Source: Myxococcales bacterium
GTDB taxonomy: Bacteria > Myxococcota_A > Polyangia > Polyangiales > Polyangiaceae
Direction: 5' to 3'
Assembly: GCA_903642325.1 (NCBI GenBank)
Contig: CAHJWM010000021.1
Location: 1-64,000, forward strand
Length of the DNA stretch: 64,000 nucleotides
Of this stretch, positions 44,040 through 53,105 are shown one piece after another. The translations under genes were made by a program, and so were the position numbers. The notes under the pieces are model-generated. The model was given only the letters and a program-made list of their open reading frames with translations. It searched no databases and was not told where the DNA came from. The stretch's first letter is position 1; the number at the start of each line of letters is the position of its first letter.

Positions 44040-45122
44040 TCAGTCCGAAGACTTGCCCGGCTCCCGCTTTTTCTTCTCGAGCTCGGGCACGACGCGAGCG
44101 ACGCGCTTCTGCACCACCTCTTTGACCATGCGCAAAAGATCGGTTTCGTTCGTGGTTTCCGAAAGCAGCCCGAGTGGAATGCGAAACCCGCCCATGTCCG
44201 CGCGGCCGCCGCCGTACGGCCGCCCTTGATTGTCGTCCCCGAACGCGTTCTGCATGAACAAAGCCGGATCGACGCTAGCGCGACTGGTGCGCAGCGAGCC
44301 GTCGATACGATCCTCTACGACGCCGAAAACGAGCACGGTATCGATGTCTTCTCGGCGCAGGATGAAGTCTGCCGCCATCGGAATAGCGTCACGGTTGTTG
44401 GCCGAAACGCGTCCAACCGTTGCGATCGCAAAGTCGCGTACGACCTCCAGATCCAAGAGGGAGCGACCCACGGCCTCCATCGACTCCGCCGTGAGAGTCC
44501 GACGGCCGACCCGGCTCAGCGTCTCCGCATCACAAAACGGCTTTAAATATGCGGCTGCGCGAAAGTCTGCGGGGGTGCCAAACGCGAAGTCGTCCGTATC
44601 GGTCTGGATGCCGAAGAACATCGCCGTGGCAACCGGACCGTCGTCGTTGCCTTCGGCGCCGAAGGGCGACAGGCCGCGCTCGGCGTATTCGGCGTAGATG
44701 GTGCACGTCGCCCCGACGTCATGGCGGATGTCGACGAAGCCTGCCTTGGGCACACTGGGGGGTCGGTGATGATCGACGACGGTCAACAGCTTCAGGCTCT
44801 CCGGCAGCTTGATGCTGGTTTCGCTCGCGCTAGCGTCGACCAACGCTAAGTACCCGTATTGCTCCAAGTCCGCCATATCGGACACCCGCACCATGGGCAC
44901 GTTGAGCAATTTCACCAACGCGCGATTCTCGGAGCGCGACAATGGCAACACGTGCGCAATGGTTGCTGATACGCCCATTCGTTCGCACAAGCGCTTGTGC
45001 GCGAGCGCGCTGCCGATTCCGTCAGGATCGGGATGACCCCCGAGCAAAATGACGTGTGGCTTGTCCGTCGCGCTTGCGAGCACGCGCTCGAGCTCTCCAC
45101 CCTTGTCAGGCTGATGACCCAT
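44040..45122 (-). CDS. DHH-family phosphoesterase, NrnA/oligoribonuclease-like
   Basis: A 360-residue enzyme. DHH motifs are present: ILLGGHPDPDGIGSALAHKRL near the N-terminus, LALVDASASE, and VVDHHRPP. The C-terminal DHHA1 region includes the Gly-rich GGGRADMGGFRI. These place it with NrnA-type nanoRNase or pAp phosphatases, or c-di-NMP phosphodiesterases. Which activity it has cannot be told. The ATG at 45122 is chosen since GGAG lies six bases upstream; an in-frame start at 45164 is weaker. A basic C-terminal tail (KKKREPGKSSD) is unusual. Confidence 0.85.
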   Translation of the reverse strand: MGHQPDKGGELERVLASATDKPHVILLGGHPDPDGIGSALAHKRLCERMGVSATIAHVLPLSRSENRALVKLLNVPMVRVSDMADLEQYGYLALVDASASETSIKLPESLKLLTVVDHHRPPSVPKAGFVDIRHDVGATCTIYAEYAERGLSPFGAEGNDDGPVATAMFFGIQTDTDDFAFGTPADFRAAAYLKPFCDAETLSRVGRRTLTAESMEAVGRSLLDLEVVRDFAIATVGRVSANNRDAIPMAADFILRREDIDTVLVFGVVEDRIDGSLRTSRASVDPALFMQNAFGDDNQGRPYGGGRADMGGFRIPLGLLSETTNETDLLRMVKEVVQKRVARVVPELEKKKREPGKSSD

Positions 45123-45328
45123 GGCGACTCCGTAGCTTATGTCTCGACCGCGGCGGAAGCCCAAGAACGGGAAATACCGAACTTGGGCTCGAGCTCATGG
45201 GCTTCTAACGGCCACTTATACGCCCAGGGTTATCGGCTCGCCCGGCCATTCGAAAATTCCGTTGAAATTCAACGAGTTAAAAACCTTGAAATCCGCTCTA
45301 GTTCCTCGAATGTCCCAAAAATCGGCCA

Positions 45329-46450
45329 ATGGGCGAGCGAGATGTACTATCCGATGACTCCGTGCAGTTCGAGGTACCCCAGTCCTGTTGCGCCCGAAAG
45401 TCTCGGAGCTTGCGCGACCTTAGCCTGAGGGTCAGTCAGTTCGCTGGGCTAGTAGTGCTGCTTGGCGGCGCCGCCTGCAAGCGCCCATCAACTACCGAAG
45501 CCAGCGACCGAAAATCTTCTGTCACTGCACGCGCTAGCGTTTCGGCGATGAGTGCAGCGCTGCCGAGCGCCTCTTCTGGCGCCGCCGGTGCTGCGCCTGC
45601 GGCCGATGCCGCTTCGAAGAGCGCTAGCTCGCCCTGCGGACCACGCTGTTATCGCTGGCTGTCGATGGAGCCGCCCAAGTACCCCGCCCCGGTCGACGTT
45701 CTGCAGGCGCGCTTCCCCACACCGCCGGGCTATCAGCGAGCGGCCGTTCCGCCCGGCTCCTTTGCGGAATGGCTACGCGGCTTGCCGTTGGCCGCGACTG
45801 GCACTCCCGTCCTGAACAACAACGGCGGCACGGTGTTCAGCGGCGACGACGAGTACGTCGCCGCCGTCGTTGCGATCGACGTCGGCGCTGGCGACTTGCA
45901 GCAGAGTGCTGATGCGGTCGTGCGCTTGAACGCGGAATGGCTCTGGGCGCAAGATGAACCAGGGAGAATCAGCTACCGCAGCGTCAGTAAGCTCGATATG
46001 CCGTTTTCACGCTGGGCCAAGGGCCAGCGCTTGATCGCTTCGGGGCCGAACGTGTTCTGGGTTTTGCAGAGCAAGCCCCGAGATGCGACGTACGCCGACT
46101 TTCGTCAATATATCGACGCCGTCATGTTGTGGACGAACAACATCTCGTTGGCTGCGCGCGCGACGCGCATCACAGATCCGAAACAGCTCGCCGCAGGCGA
46201 TTTCTTTTTGCAGACCCGCGGCAAGGGCCACGCGATTTTGGTGCTGGACGTGGCCGAGAAGCCGACCGGTGAACGCGTTGCCCTCCTTGGCCAGGCCCTG
46301 CAAAATCCGGCGCAAAGCTTCCACGTCATCCGTCCCGGCCGCGAAACCGCGTGGTTCAGCCTGCGTCCGCCCAATGCGTTGCTCACGCCTCGCTCCGATC
46401 AATTCTCGTGGGCCGAGTTAGAAAGACTCGAGCCGAAAAATGCGGACTGA
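45329..46450 (+). CDS. DUF4846-family lipoprotein
   Basis: A 373-residue lipoprotein. A hydrophobic segment SQFAGLVVLLGGAACK contains the lipobox GAAC, but the preceding n-region is ~34 residues long, so the true start may lie further in (a TTG near 45410 is possible). After a Ser/Ala linker, residues ~130-370 match DUF4846: RFPTPPGYQRAAVPPGSFAEWLRGLPLA, then VVAIDVGAGDLQQSADAVVRLNAEWLW and FWVLQSKPRDATYADFRQYID. The DUF4846 function is unknown. It is divergent from the DHH gene. Confidence 0.8.
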   Translation: MGERDVLSDDSVQFEVPQSCCARKSRSLRDLSLRVSQFAGLVVLLGGAACKRPSTTEASDRKSSVTARASVSAMSAALPSASSGAAGAAPAADAASKSASSPCGPRCYRWLSMEPPKYPAPVDVLQARFPTPPGYQRAAVPPGSFAEWLRGLPLAATGTPVLNNNGGTVFSGDDEYVAAVVAIDVGAGDLQQSADAVVRLNAEWLWAQDEPGRISYRSVSKLDMPFSRWAKGQRLIASGPNVFWVLQSKPRDATYADFRQYIDAVMLWTNNISLAARATRITDPKQLAAGDFFLQTRGKGHAILVLDVAEKPTGERVALLGQALQNPAQSFHVIRPGRETAWFSLRPPNALLTPRSDQFSWAELERLEPKNAD

Positions 46451-46602
46451 CGGGACTCGATGAGCGTTCAGCGTTGGCACGAAAAACGAGACTGGTTTAA
46501 CCAAATTTAGGCATTGTATTCCGATACTTATGCGCGTTGGCGGACTTCAATCACAAAACGGACTTGACGATTTTGCTCGCGAAGCGCACGTTTACGGAGT
46601 CG

Positions 46603-46734
46603 ATGAGCGCAGCGTTCTGCTCCCTGGCTTTTTCCAGCTCTGCTTTGCAGAGTGGCGTGAGCGTGTCCGGCGTCATCGTTGGTCTCGTCGTGGTCGAGCT
46701 CCGGCTTATTAGCTCGGGTGCGGTGGCCGGCTGA
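46603..46734 (+). CDS. Candidate ilv leader peptide
   Basis: A 43-codon frame from ATG 46603 (GGAG just upstream) to TGA 46732-46734. A shorter version could start at GTG 46657. Its 13-residue core VIVGLVVVELRLI (46672-46710) has ten branched-chain residues, with three consecutive Val codons at 46687-46695. Branched-chain residues make up 13 of the last 25. This is the hallmark of ilv/leu leader peptides, whose translation senses charged tRNA levels for those amino acids. The control codons sit just before, and overlap, the hairpin 46695-46716, and the stop lies 25 bases before the terminator stem. The peptide itself is not expected to have another function. Confidence 0.65.
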   Translation: MSAAFCSLAFSSSALQSGVSVSGVIVGLVVVELRLISSGAVAG

Positions 46735-46770
46735 CCTAAGAACTCAGCCAATCTCAAGGCCCCCGCACCC
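46695..46770 (+). promoter_or_regulatory. Protector and antiterminator elements of the ilv attenuator
   Basis: Protector hairpin: CGAGCT (46695-46700) with AGCTCG (46711-46716). Antiterminator: GGGTGCGGTGGCC (46716-46728) pairs with GGCCCCCGCACCC (46758-46770) at 12 of 13 positions. The downstream strand of the antiterminator is also the left arm of the terminator, so the two structures exclude each other. Ribosome stalling on the Val run would cover the protector left arm and free the antiterminator. Confidence 0.65.
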
Positions 46771-46791
46771 ATCGAGGTACGGGGGTTTTTT
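46760..46791 (+). terminator. Rho-independent terminator/attenuator before ilvB
   Basis: CCCCCGCACC (46760-46769) pairs with GGTACGGGGG (46776-46785) at nine of ten positions around a six-base loop. Six T residues follow at 46786-46791. It lies 76 bases upstream of the ilvB start and is interpreted as the attenuator of the operon. Confidence 0.88.
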
Positions 46792-46866
46792 AGTTTCAGC
46801 GCTCCGAACTTTCACTTTCTTCGTAAACAATAGACCGCAACGCGACAACGCGCCGAGGAGAATTTA

Positions 46867-48723
46867 GTGGCCTCACCGATGAAGAGCATGACAGAGCCCC
46901 GAGCTACGCCGATGGCGACAGATACCGAGTCTAGGGTAGAGACCCTGACCGGTTCTCAGATCATCTGGGACACGCTCGTTCATCAGGGGGTCTCCGTCGT
47001 CTTCGGTTATCCGGGCGGTGCAATCATGCCCGCCTACGATGCGATGCCGGGGTATCCGATACGCCATGTCCTGGTGCGCCACGAGCAGGGTGCGGCGCAC
47101 ATGGCCGATGGTTACGCGCGGGCATCCGGCGGCGTAGGGGTTTGTATCGCAACGTCCGGTCCGGGCGCCACCAACTTGGTGACGGGCATCGCCAACGCCA
47201 TGATGGACTCGATTCCGATGGTGTGTATCACCGGGCAAGTCTCTTCTACCGTGATCGGCAGCGATGCTTTTCAAGAGGTCGACTTCACCGGCGTGACCCT
47301 GCCCATTACCAAGCACAACATCCTGGTCACGCGCACCCAGGACATCATGCCGGCAATCCGGCAGGCATTTTACATCGCGAGCTCGGGTCGCCCGGGTCCG
47401 GTGGTGGTCGACATCACCAAGGACGCGCAGCAAGGAAGCTGCGAGCACCGTTACGACACGTCTCCGATCCGCCTGCCCGGTTATCGACCGGAGCACCACC
47501 CGGTGCCGGCGGAGATCGCCGAGGCCGCCGCCCTGATTGCCGCGGCAAAGCGGCCAATCATTTTCTGCGGACATGGCATCATCGAAGCCAACGCGACGGG
47601 TCTATTGCTCGAGTTCGTACAGAAGACGAGCTTCCCGGTCGCGCTCACGTTGCTGGGGTTGGGCGGGTTTCCCGCAACCCACCCCTTGAGCTTGGGCATG
47701 ATGGGCATGCACGGTGAAGCGTGGGTAAACACGGCGATTCAAGAAGCCGACCTGATTATCGCCATGGGCATGCGTTTCGATGACCGGGTGACCGGCAACC
47801 TGAAGACGTATGCTCAGAACGCCAAGAAGATTCACATCGAGCTCGACCCGGCCGAGATCAATAAAAACGTGAAGGTGGATTTGCCCCTGGTTGGCGACGT
47901 TCGCGAGATCTTGCGCATGCTGTTGCCGCAGGTTGCAAAGCGCAACTGTGACGTTTGGAATTCACACATCACCGAGCTGAAGGGCGACAGCGCCGTGCGC
48001 GAGATCCAGAGCTTGCCCGACAACGGCAGCCTGTTTGCGGCGCACGTCATTCACGATCTGTGGCGCTACACGCAAGGCAAGGCGCTCGTGGTGACGGACG
48101 TCGGCCAGCATCAGATGTGGGAAGCGCAGTACTACAAGCACGATCACCCGCGAAAGCTCTTGACCTCCGGCGGCGCGGGCACGATGGGCTTCGCGCTGCC
48201 CGCCGCGATGGGGGCGCGCATGGCGTGCCCGGACGACGAAATCTGGGTGGTCGTGGGCGACGGCGGATTTCAAATGACGGCCTGCGAGCTTGCGACCTGC
48301 GCGCAAGAAGACATCAAGGTGAACATTGCCATCATCAACAACGGCTTTTTGGGCATGGTTCGGCAGTGGCAGCAGTTTTTCTACGGCGGCCGCTACGTGG
48401 CGACGCCGATCAAGAGCCCGGATTTCGTGAAGCTCGCGGACGCGCATGGGCTGAAGGGCTTGCGCGTGACCAAGCGAGAAGAAGTGAAGGCCGCGGTGGA
48501 AGCCGCGCGCTCCTTCAAAGAGACCTGCATCATCGACTTCAGAGTCGAGCAGGAGGACAGCGTATATCCCATGGTGCCGGCCGGCGCTGACCTCGACAAG
48601 ATGATTCGCCGCCCGGTCCCCGTCGGGGCAATCTCCGAGCTACCGAGCGAGGAAGCGCCGGGGGAAGCACAGAAAGACGTGCCGCCCCACAATCCAATCT
48701 TCGAAACTGGCAAGGATCATTGA
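46867..48723 (+). CDS. ilvB: Acetolactate synthase, catalytic subunit
   Basis: A 618-residue ThDP enzyme. The catalytic Glu73 lies in VRHEQGAAHMADGYARASG. The N-terminal VFGYPGGAIMPAYDAM and the ThDP/Mg site GDGGFQMTACEL followed by INNGFLGMVRQWQQ are typical of AHAS catalytic chains. It condenses two pyruvates to acetolactate, or pyruvate with 2-oxobutyrate, the first common step of Val/Leu and Ile synthesis. Start GTG at 46867 has GAGGAG six bases upstream. It is the first gene of an operon with ilvN, leuACD, cimA and leuB and sits behind an attenuator-like leader. Confidence 0.97.
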   Translation: MASPMKSMTEPRATPMATDTESRVETLTGSQIIWDTLVHQGVSVVFGYPGGAIMPAYDAMPGYPIRHVLVRHEQGAAHMADGYARASGGVGVCIATSGPGATNLVTGIANAMMDSIPMVCITGQVSSTVIGSDAFQEVDFTGVTLPITKHNILVTRTQDIMPAIRQAFYIASSGRPGPVVVDITKDAQQGSCEHRYDTSPIRLPGYRPEHHPVPAEIAEAAALIAAAKRPIIFCGHGIIEANATGLLLEFVQKTSFPVALTLLGLGGFPATHPLSLGMMGMHGEAWVNTAIQEADLIIAMGMRFDDRVTGNLKTYAQNAKKIHIELDPAEINKNVKVDLPLVGDVREILRMLLPQVAKRNCDVWNSHITELKGDSAVREIQSLPDNGSLFAAHVIHDLWRYTQGKALVVTDVGQHQMWEAQYYKHDHPRKLLTSGGAGTMGFALPAAMGARMACPDDEIWVVVGDGGFQMTACELATCAQEDIKVNIAIINNGFLGMVRQWQQFFYGGRYVATPIKSPDFVKLADAHGLKGLRVTKREEVKAAVEAARSFKETCIIDFRVEQEDSVYPMVPAGADLDKMIRRPVPVGAISELPSEEAPGEAQKDVPPHNPIFETGKDH

Positions 48724-48731
48724 GGCAAACC

Positions 48732-49292
48732 ATGGCTCAAGGCGAATCGTCGACGCTGCGTCACTTCGTTGCCTACGTGGAGGATCAGCCCGGTGTTCTC
48801 AATCGAGTCACCTCGTTGTTCCGCCGCCGTTGCTACAACATCGTATCGCTCAATGTCGGTCGCACGCACGAGACCGGCGTCTCGCGCATGACTTTCGCGG
48901 TAGAGGCGGACGAAGACACCGCGCGGCGCATCGAGGCGAACCTATACAAGCTGGTCAATGTGCTCAGCGTCGAAGACATCACCGGCAAACCGAGCCTCAC
49001 CCGCGACCTGGCCCTAATCAAGGTCAATGTCGGCCCGGACAAACGCTCCGAAGTGCTGCAGCTATGCGAAGTCTTTCGTGCGCGAGCCGTGGACGTAGAT
49101 ACGGACACGCTGATCGTGGAAATCACTGGCGATCAAAGCAAAATCGACAAGCTCGTCGCCGTGCTGACGCCGTTCGGCATCGCCGAGATGGTGCAAAGCG
49201 GAACCGTGGCCATGACCCGTGGCACGAGAGGCGATGCCGCCAACGGCGCGGCACAACAACCACCCAGCTTGCGCACCATCGTCGCCGCCTGA
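48732..49292 (+). CDS. ilvN: Acetolactate synthase, regulatory subunit
   Basis: A 186-residue protein. The N-terminal ACT domain is clear (FVAYVEDQPGVLNRVTSLFRRR, then NIVSLNVGRTHETGVSRMTF). The C-terminal half (LALIKVNVGPDKRSEVLQLCEVFRA, IVEITGDQSKIDKLVAVLTPFGI) matches the IlvN/IlvH small-subunit C-terminal domain. It binds Val for feedback inhibition and activates IlvB. The ATG at 48732 has GAGG six bases upstream. The upstream TTG at 48720, which overlaps the ilvB stop, is less likely. Confidence 0.95.
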   Translation: MAQGESSTLRHFVAYVEDQPGVLNRVTSLFRRRCYNIVSLNVGRTHETGVSRMTFAVEADEDTARRIEANLYKLVNVLSVEDITGKPSLTRDLALIKVNVGPDKRSEVLQLCEVFRARAVDVDTDTLIVEITGDQSKIDKLVAVLTPFGIAEMVQSGTVAMTRGTRGDAANGAAQQPPSLRTIVAA

Positions 49293-49353
49293 ATTCGTTT
49301 GCCCCACATCACCGCTCTCGGAGTACCAGCAACCCAACCCAAGCAATGAACCC

Positions 49354-51057
49354 ATGACCAGCCCAGTTACGAAGTACACAAAACCACCTTCGGATTACGT
49401 GCGAATCTTCGACACTACGCTTCGCGATGGGGAGCAGTGCCCCGGTGCGACGCTTACGTCGGAAGAGAAGCTCGAGGTGGCTCGTGCGCTTTCACGCTTG
49501 GGTGTGGATGTGATCGAGGCGGGGTTCCCCTCGGCTTCGCCGGATGATTTTCAAGCGGTGCGGGAGATTGCGGACACGATTGGTAAAGAGCCCGTCGCCG
49601 GCCGACCCAGCAGCGAGCCGCCGATTATCTGCGGCTTGGCGCGCGCCACGGAAAAGGACATCCAAACCGCGTTCGACGCGGTCAGGGTCGCTAAATTCCC
49701 CCGGATTCACATCTTTCTCGCCACCTCGCCGCTGCACCGTGAGCACAAGCTGCGCATGACCAAGGAGCAGGTCATGGAGCGCGCGCGGGCGATGGTGACA
49801 TTCGCCAAACAGCTGTGCGCCGACGTCGAGTTCAGCCCCGAAGACGCGGGGCGGACCGAGCCGGATTTTTTACACGAGGTCCTCACGGCCGTAATCGAGT
49901 GCGGCGCGACCACGCTCAATATTCCCGATACGGTTGGCTATACGGTACCGGCCGAGTTCGGCGCGATCATCGACGGCATCATGAAGAACGTGAAAGGCAT
50001 CGAGAGCGTAGTCGTCTCGGTGCACTGTCACGACGACCTCGGGCTGGCCACCGCCAACGCCTTGGCCGGCATCGCCGCGGGCGCGCGGCAAGCAGAAGTC
50101 ACGATCAATGGCATCGGTGAACGTGCAGGCAACACCTCACTGGAGGAGGTGGTGATGGCGCTCCACACTCGTCAACCCATGTACGGCCTGCGCACGGGGA
50201 TCGACGCAGCCCAGCTCGTGCGCACCAGCCGTTTGGTCAGTGTTCGCACGGGCATGGTGGTTCCGCCGAACAAGGCCATCGTCGGTGCCAATGCTTTTGC
50301 TCACGAGTCAGGCATTCATCAGGACGGCATGCTGAAGCATGCGGGGACCTACGAGATCATGCGGCCGGAGACCGTCGGCGCGAGCAAGACATTGCTCGTA
50401 ATGGGCAAGCATTCGGGCCGCCACGCCTTTGGTGTACGCCTGAAGGAGCTCGGCCACGTCTTGGAAGGCGAGGCACTGGAGGCCGCCTTTCAACGTTTCA
50501 AGATCTTGGCCGACAAGAAAAAGCGCATCACGGACGCGGATCTGGAGGCGCTGGCCGCTTCGGAGGTTGCCCGCGGCGTCGAGTACTACGCGCTCGATGC
50601 GGTGCAGGTGACCTGCGGCTCGAACGGCATGCCGACGGCCACCGTGCGCTTACGCTGCCCAGATGGCGAGCTCCGCACGCAGGCCGCAATTGGCACGGGG
50701 CCGGTACACGCGGTGTTCACCGCGATCGATGAGATCGTGAACGCGCCGAGCGAGCTCGTCGAGTACACGATCAACGCCGTGACCGAGGGCATCGACGCGC
50801 TGGGACATGCCAGTGTCCACGTGCGCGCCATCGGCAGCGGCGAAGGCCGACTCAACGCTCAACACGGCAGCGGCGGCGCGACCATCTTGCATGGTCAAGC
50901 GGCAGACTCGGACGTCATCGTGGCCAGCACCAAGGCTTACCTCGGCGCGCTGAATCGGCTGCTGGTGACGCTCGGAACATTCGACAAACAAGCCGAGAAA
51001 TCGCAAGTGAACGAGAAATCGCAAGTGCGCGAGCAGACCACGGGAGCCGCGGAGTGA
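49354..51057 (+). CDS. leuA: 2-isopropylmalate synthase
   Basis: A 567-residue enzyme. The DRE-TIM metallolyase core starts [19 protein letters not shown]. Further along lie [41 protein letters not shown] and [12 protein letters not shown]. The C-terminal ~130 residues form the LeuA regulatory dimer domain ([20 protein letters not shown] onward), which binds Leu for feedback. It makes the first committed leucine intermediate. ATG 49354 is chosen since the family begins there; a minimal frame ATG-AAC-CCA-TGA (49346-49357) overlaps it (no Shine-Dalgarno site is visible). The stop overlaps the leuC region (GTGATCATG). Confidence 0.95.
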   Translation: MTSPVTKYTKPPSDYVRIFDTTLRDGEQCPGATLTSEEKLEVARALSRLGVDVIEAGFPSASPDDFQAVREIADTIGKEPVAGRPSSEPPIICGLARATEKDIQTAFDAVRVAKFPRIHIFLATSPLHREHKLRMTKEQVMERARAMVTFAKQLCADVEFSPEDAGRTEPDFLHEVLTAVIECGATTLNIPDTVGYTVPAEFGAIIDGIMKNVKGIESVVVSVHCHDDLGLATANALAGIAAGARQAEVTINGIGERAGNTSLEEVVMALHTRQPMYGLRTGIDAAQLVRTSRLVSVRTGMVVPPNKAIVGANAFAHESGIHQDGMLKHAGTYEIMRPETVGASKTLLVMGKHSGRHAFGVRLKELGHVLEGEALEAAFQRFKILADKKKRITDADLEALAASEVARGVEYYALDAVQVTCGSNGMPTATVRLRCPDGELRTQAAIGTGPVHAVFTAIDEIVNAPSELVEYTINAVTEGIDALGHASVHVRAIGSGEGRLNAQHGSGGATILHGQAADSDVIVASTKAYLGALNRLLVTLGTFDKQAEKSQVNEKSQVREQTTGAAE

Positions 51058-51059
51058 TC

Positions 51060-52466
51060 ATGGCAAGGACCCTATTCGAAAAGATCTGGAACGATCACGT
51101 CGTCGTAGGCGAGGCGGGGCGACCCGCGGTGCTTTACGTCGATCTGCACCTCATTCACGAGGTCACCTCACCGCAGGCCTTCGCCGGGCTTCGGGCCCGA
51201 GGCCTCAAGGTTCGGCGCCCGGAGCGCACCGTGGCCACGATGGATCATTCCACGCCGACCTTGCCCAAAGCGCTGCAGGTAATCGACGAGCAGGCGCGCG
51301 CGCAGCTTTCGCAACTCGAGAAAAACTGCGCCGAGTTCGGTATTCGACTGTTCGCGCTGGGCAACGACAAGAACGGTATCGTGCACGTGGTGGGTCCGGA
51401 GCGCGGCTTCACCCAGCCCGGCATGACCATCGTTTGCGGTGACAGCCACACCTCGACGCATGGCGCATTTGGCTCGCTCGCGTTCGGCATTGGCACGAGT
51501 GAGGTCGAGCACGTGCTTGCCTCGCAGTGCCTGCTGCAGTCACGGCCAAAGACGATGGAGGTACGCATCGACGGGACGCTCTCCCCCCTGGTCACGGCCA
51601 AGGACATCATCCTGGCCGTGATCGCCCAGATCGGCACCGGCGGCGGGACAGGCTACGTGATCGAATACACGGGAAGTGCGATCCGCGCGCTCGACATGGA
51701 AGCGCGGATGACCGTGTGCAACATGAGTATCGAGGCTGGCGCCCGCGCGGGTCTGATTGCGCCGGACGAGAAGACCTTCGAGTACGTGAAGGGCCGGGAG
51801 TTCGCGCCCGCGGGCGCGGCCTGGGACGCGGCGGTGGAGCGCTGGAAGAAGCTTCCGACGGATGCCGGCGCCACGTACGACACCTTGGTCACGCTCGAAG
51901 CGGACAAGATCGAACCGATGATCACGTACGGTACGCATCCAGGCATGGCCGTGCCCGTCACGCAGGCACTGCCGGCCGCGGCCGACTTCAGCGCCGGCTC
52001 GGAGCGGCAAGCGTTCGAAAAGGCCATGGTCTACATGGGTCTCGAGGGCGGTCACTCGTTGGTCGGGCAAAAGGTCGACGTGGTATTCGTGGGCTCGTGT
52101 ACCAATGGCCGCATCAGCGATCTGCGGCTTGCCGCCTCGGTGCTGAAGGGCCGTCACGTCGCCGTCGGGGTGCGGGTGTTGATCGTACCGGGCTCGCAAG
52201 AGGTGAAGCGCCAGGCGGAGGCGGAGGGCTTGGACCGGATCTTCACCGAGGCCGGCGCGGAGTGGCGCGAGGCCGGCTGCTCGATGTGCATCGCCATGAA
52301 CGGCGACCAGCTTTCGCCTGGCCAATACGCAGTGAGTACGTCTAACCGCAACTTCGAAGGTCGTCAGGGCAAAGGCGGTCGCACCTTCCTCGCCTCCCCC
52401 GCTACGGCCGCGGCTTCCGCCGTCACCGGTAAAGTCACCGACGTGCGCACGCTCGCCGCCGTCTGA
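51060..52466 (+). CDS. leuC: 3-isopropylmalate dehydratase, large subunit
   Basis: A 468-residue aconitase-family protein. Family hallmarks are present: [44 protein letters not shown], the iron-sulphur cysteines in [17 protein letters not shown] and [10 protein letters not shown], and [10 protein letters not shown]. With LeuD it isomerises 2- to 3-isopropylmalate. The ATG at 51060 has GGAG six bases upstream, and the start sits three bases beyond the leuA stop. The length is typical. Confidence 0.96.
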   Translation: MARTLFEKIWNDHVVVGEAGRPAVLYVDLHLIHEVTSPQAFAGLRARGLKVRRPERTVATMDHSTPTLPKALQVIDEQARAQLSQLEKNCAEFGIRLFALGNDKNGIVHVVGPERGFTQPGMTIVCGDSHTSTHGAFGSLAFGIGTSEVEHVLASQCLLQSRPKTMEVRIDGTLSPLVTAKDIILAVIAQIGTGGGTGYVIEYTGSAIRALDMEARMTVCNMSIEAGARAGLIAPDEKTFEYVKGREFAPAGAAWDAAVERWKKLPTDAGATYDTLVTLEADKIEPMITYGTHPGMAVPVTQALPAAADFSAGSERQAFEKAMVYMGLEGGHSLVGQKVDVVFVGSCTNGRISDLRLAASVLKGRHVAVGVRVLIVPGSQEVKRQAEAEGLDRIFTEAGAEWREAGCSMCIAMNGDQLSPGQYAVSTSNRNFEGRQGKGGRTFLASPATAAASAVTGKVTDVRTLAAV

Positions 52467-52485
52467 AGCAAACGAGGAATCAGCA

Positions 52486-53082
52486 ATGGCAAGCTTTACC
52501 AAGATCACGTCCCACGCCGTCGTCATCCCTTCGGAAAACATCGACACCGATCAGATCATCCCGGCACGCTTCCTCAAGGTGCTGGATAAAGACGGGCTCG
52601 GGAAAAGCCTGTTTTGCGATTGGCGTTACCTGCCAGACGGCACGAATGTGCCCGATTTCCCGCTGAATTATGCGGCCTCCGAGGGCGCCCAGGTCCTGAT
52701 CGCAGGCGATAATTTCGGGTGCGGCTCCTCGCGTGAGCACGCACCCTGGGCGCTCGTGGGCTGGGGCATCCGAGTCGTGATTTCCACCTCCTTCGCCGAC
52801 ATTTTCAAGGGCAACTCCTTGAAGAATGGCCTCCTGCCGGTGGTGGTGAGCCAAGACATTCACCAAAAGCTGCTCGCCGCCCAAGCTGCCAATCCCAAGG
52901 CGCAGGTCACGGTCGACTTGGCGCAGAACCTGCTCACGCTACCGGACGGCTCGACCACGGCATTCCCGGTCGATTCGTTTGCCCAGCATTGCCTGCTGCA
53001 CGGCATCGATCAGCTTGGATACATTTTGTCCTTCGACGACAAGATCAAAGTGTTCGAAGCTGCCCATAGCTACGCAAGCTGA
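52486..53082 (+). CDS. leuD: 3-isopropylmalate dehydratase, small subunit
   Basis: A 198-residue protein. Signatures: [38 protein letters not shown] and [23 protein letters not shown]-type segments (here [19 protein letters not shown]). It pairs with LeuC in the isopropylmalate isomerase. The ATG has GAGGA eight bases upstream. It lies 19 bases after leuC in the same operon. Confidence 0.96.
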   Translation: MASFTKITSHAVVIPSENIDTDQIIPARFLKVLDKDGLGKSLFCDWRYLPDGTNVPDFPLNYAASEGAQVLIAGDNFGCGSSREHAPWALVGWGIRVVISTSFADIFKGNSLKNGLLPVVVSQDIHQKLLAAQAANPKAQVTVDLAQNLLTLPDGSTTAFPVDSFAQHCLLHGIDQLGYILSFDDKIKVFEAAHSYAS

Positions 53083-53105
53083 CTTTCTCGATCCGGAATC
53101 ACCAA

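Larger units (their letters stand above)
46451..46866 (+). promoter_or_regulatory. ilv leader region (untranslated except leader peptide)
   Basis: About 415 bases between the DUF4846 gene and ilvB. It contains a Val/Leu/Ile-rich open frame (46603-46734), a paired antiterminator (46716-46728 with 46758-46770), a terminator hairpin with T-run (46760-46791) and, finally, GAGGAG before the ilvB GTG. It reads as a complete transcription-attenuation leader. The promoter was not assigned with confidence; TTGACG at 46564 and TTGGCA at 46474 are candidate -35 boxes. Confidence 0.7.

Noticed and set aside
46564-46600. TTGACG as the ilv promoter -35
   Set aside because: No convincing -10 hexamer at 16-18 bases; it would also place the transcript start too close to the leader ATG. 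Left unassigned.
51540-52547. 335-codon frame antisense to leuC
   Set aside because: LeuC cysteine motifs and codon use are on the + strand; the antisense frame is a high-GC shadow.
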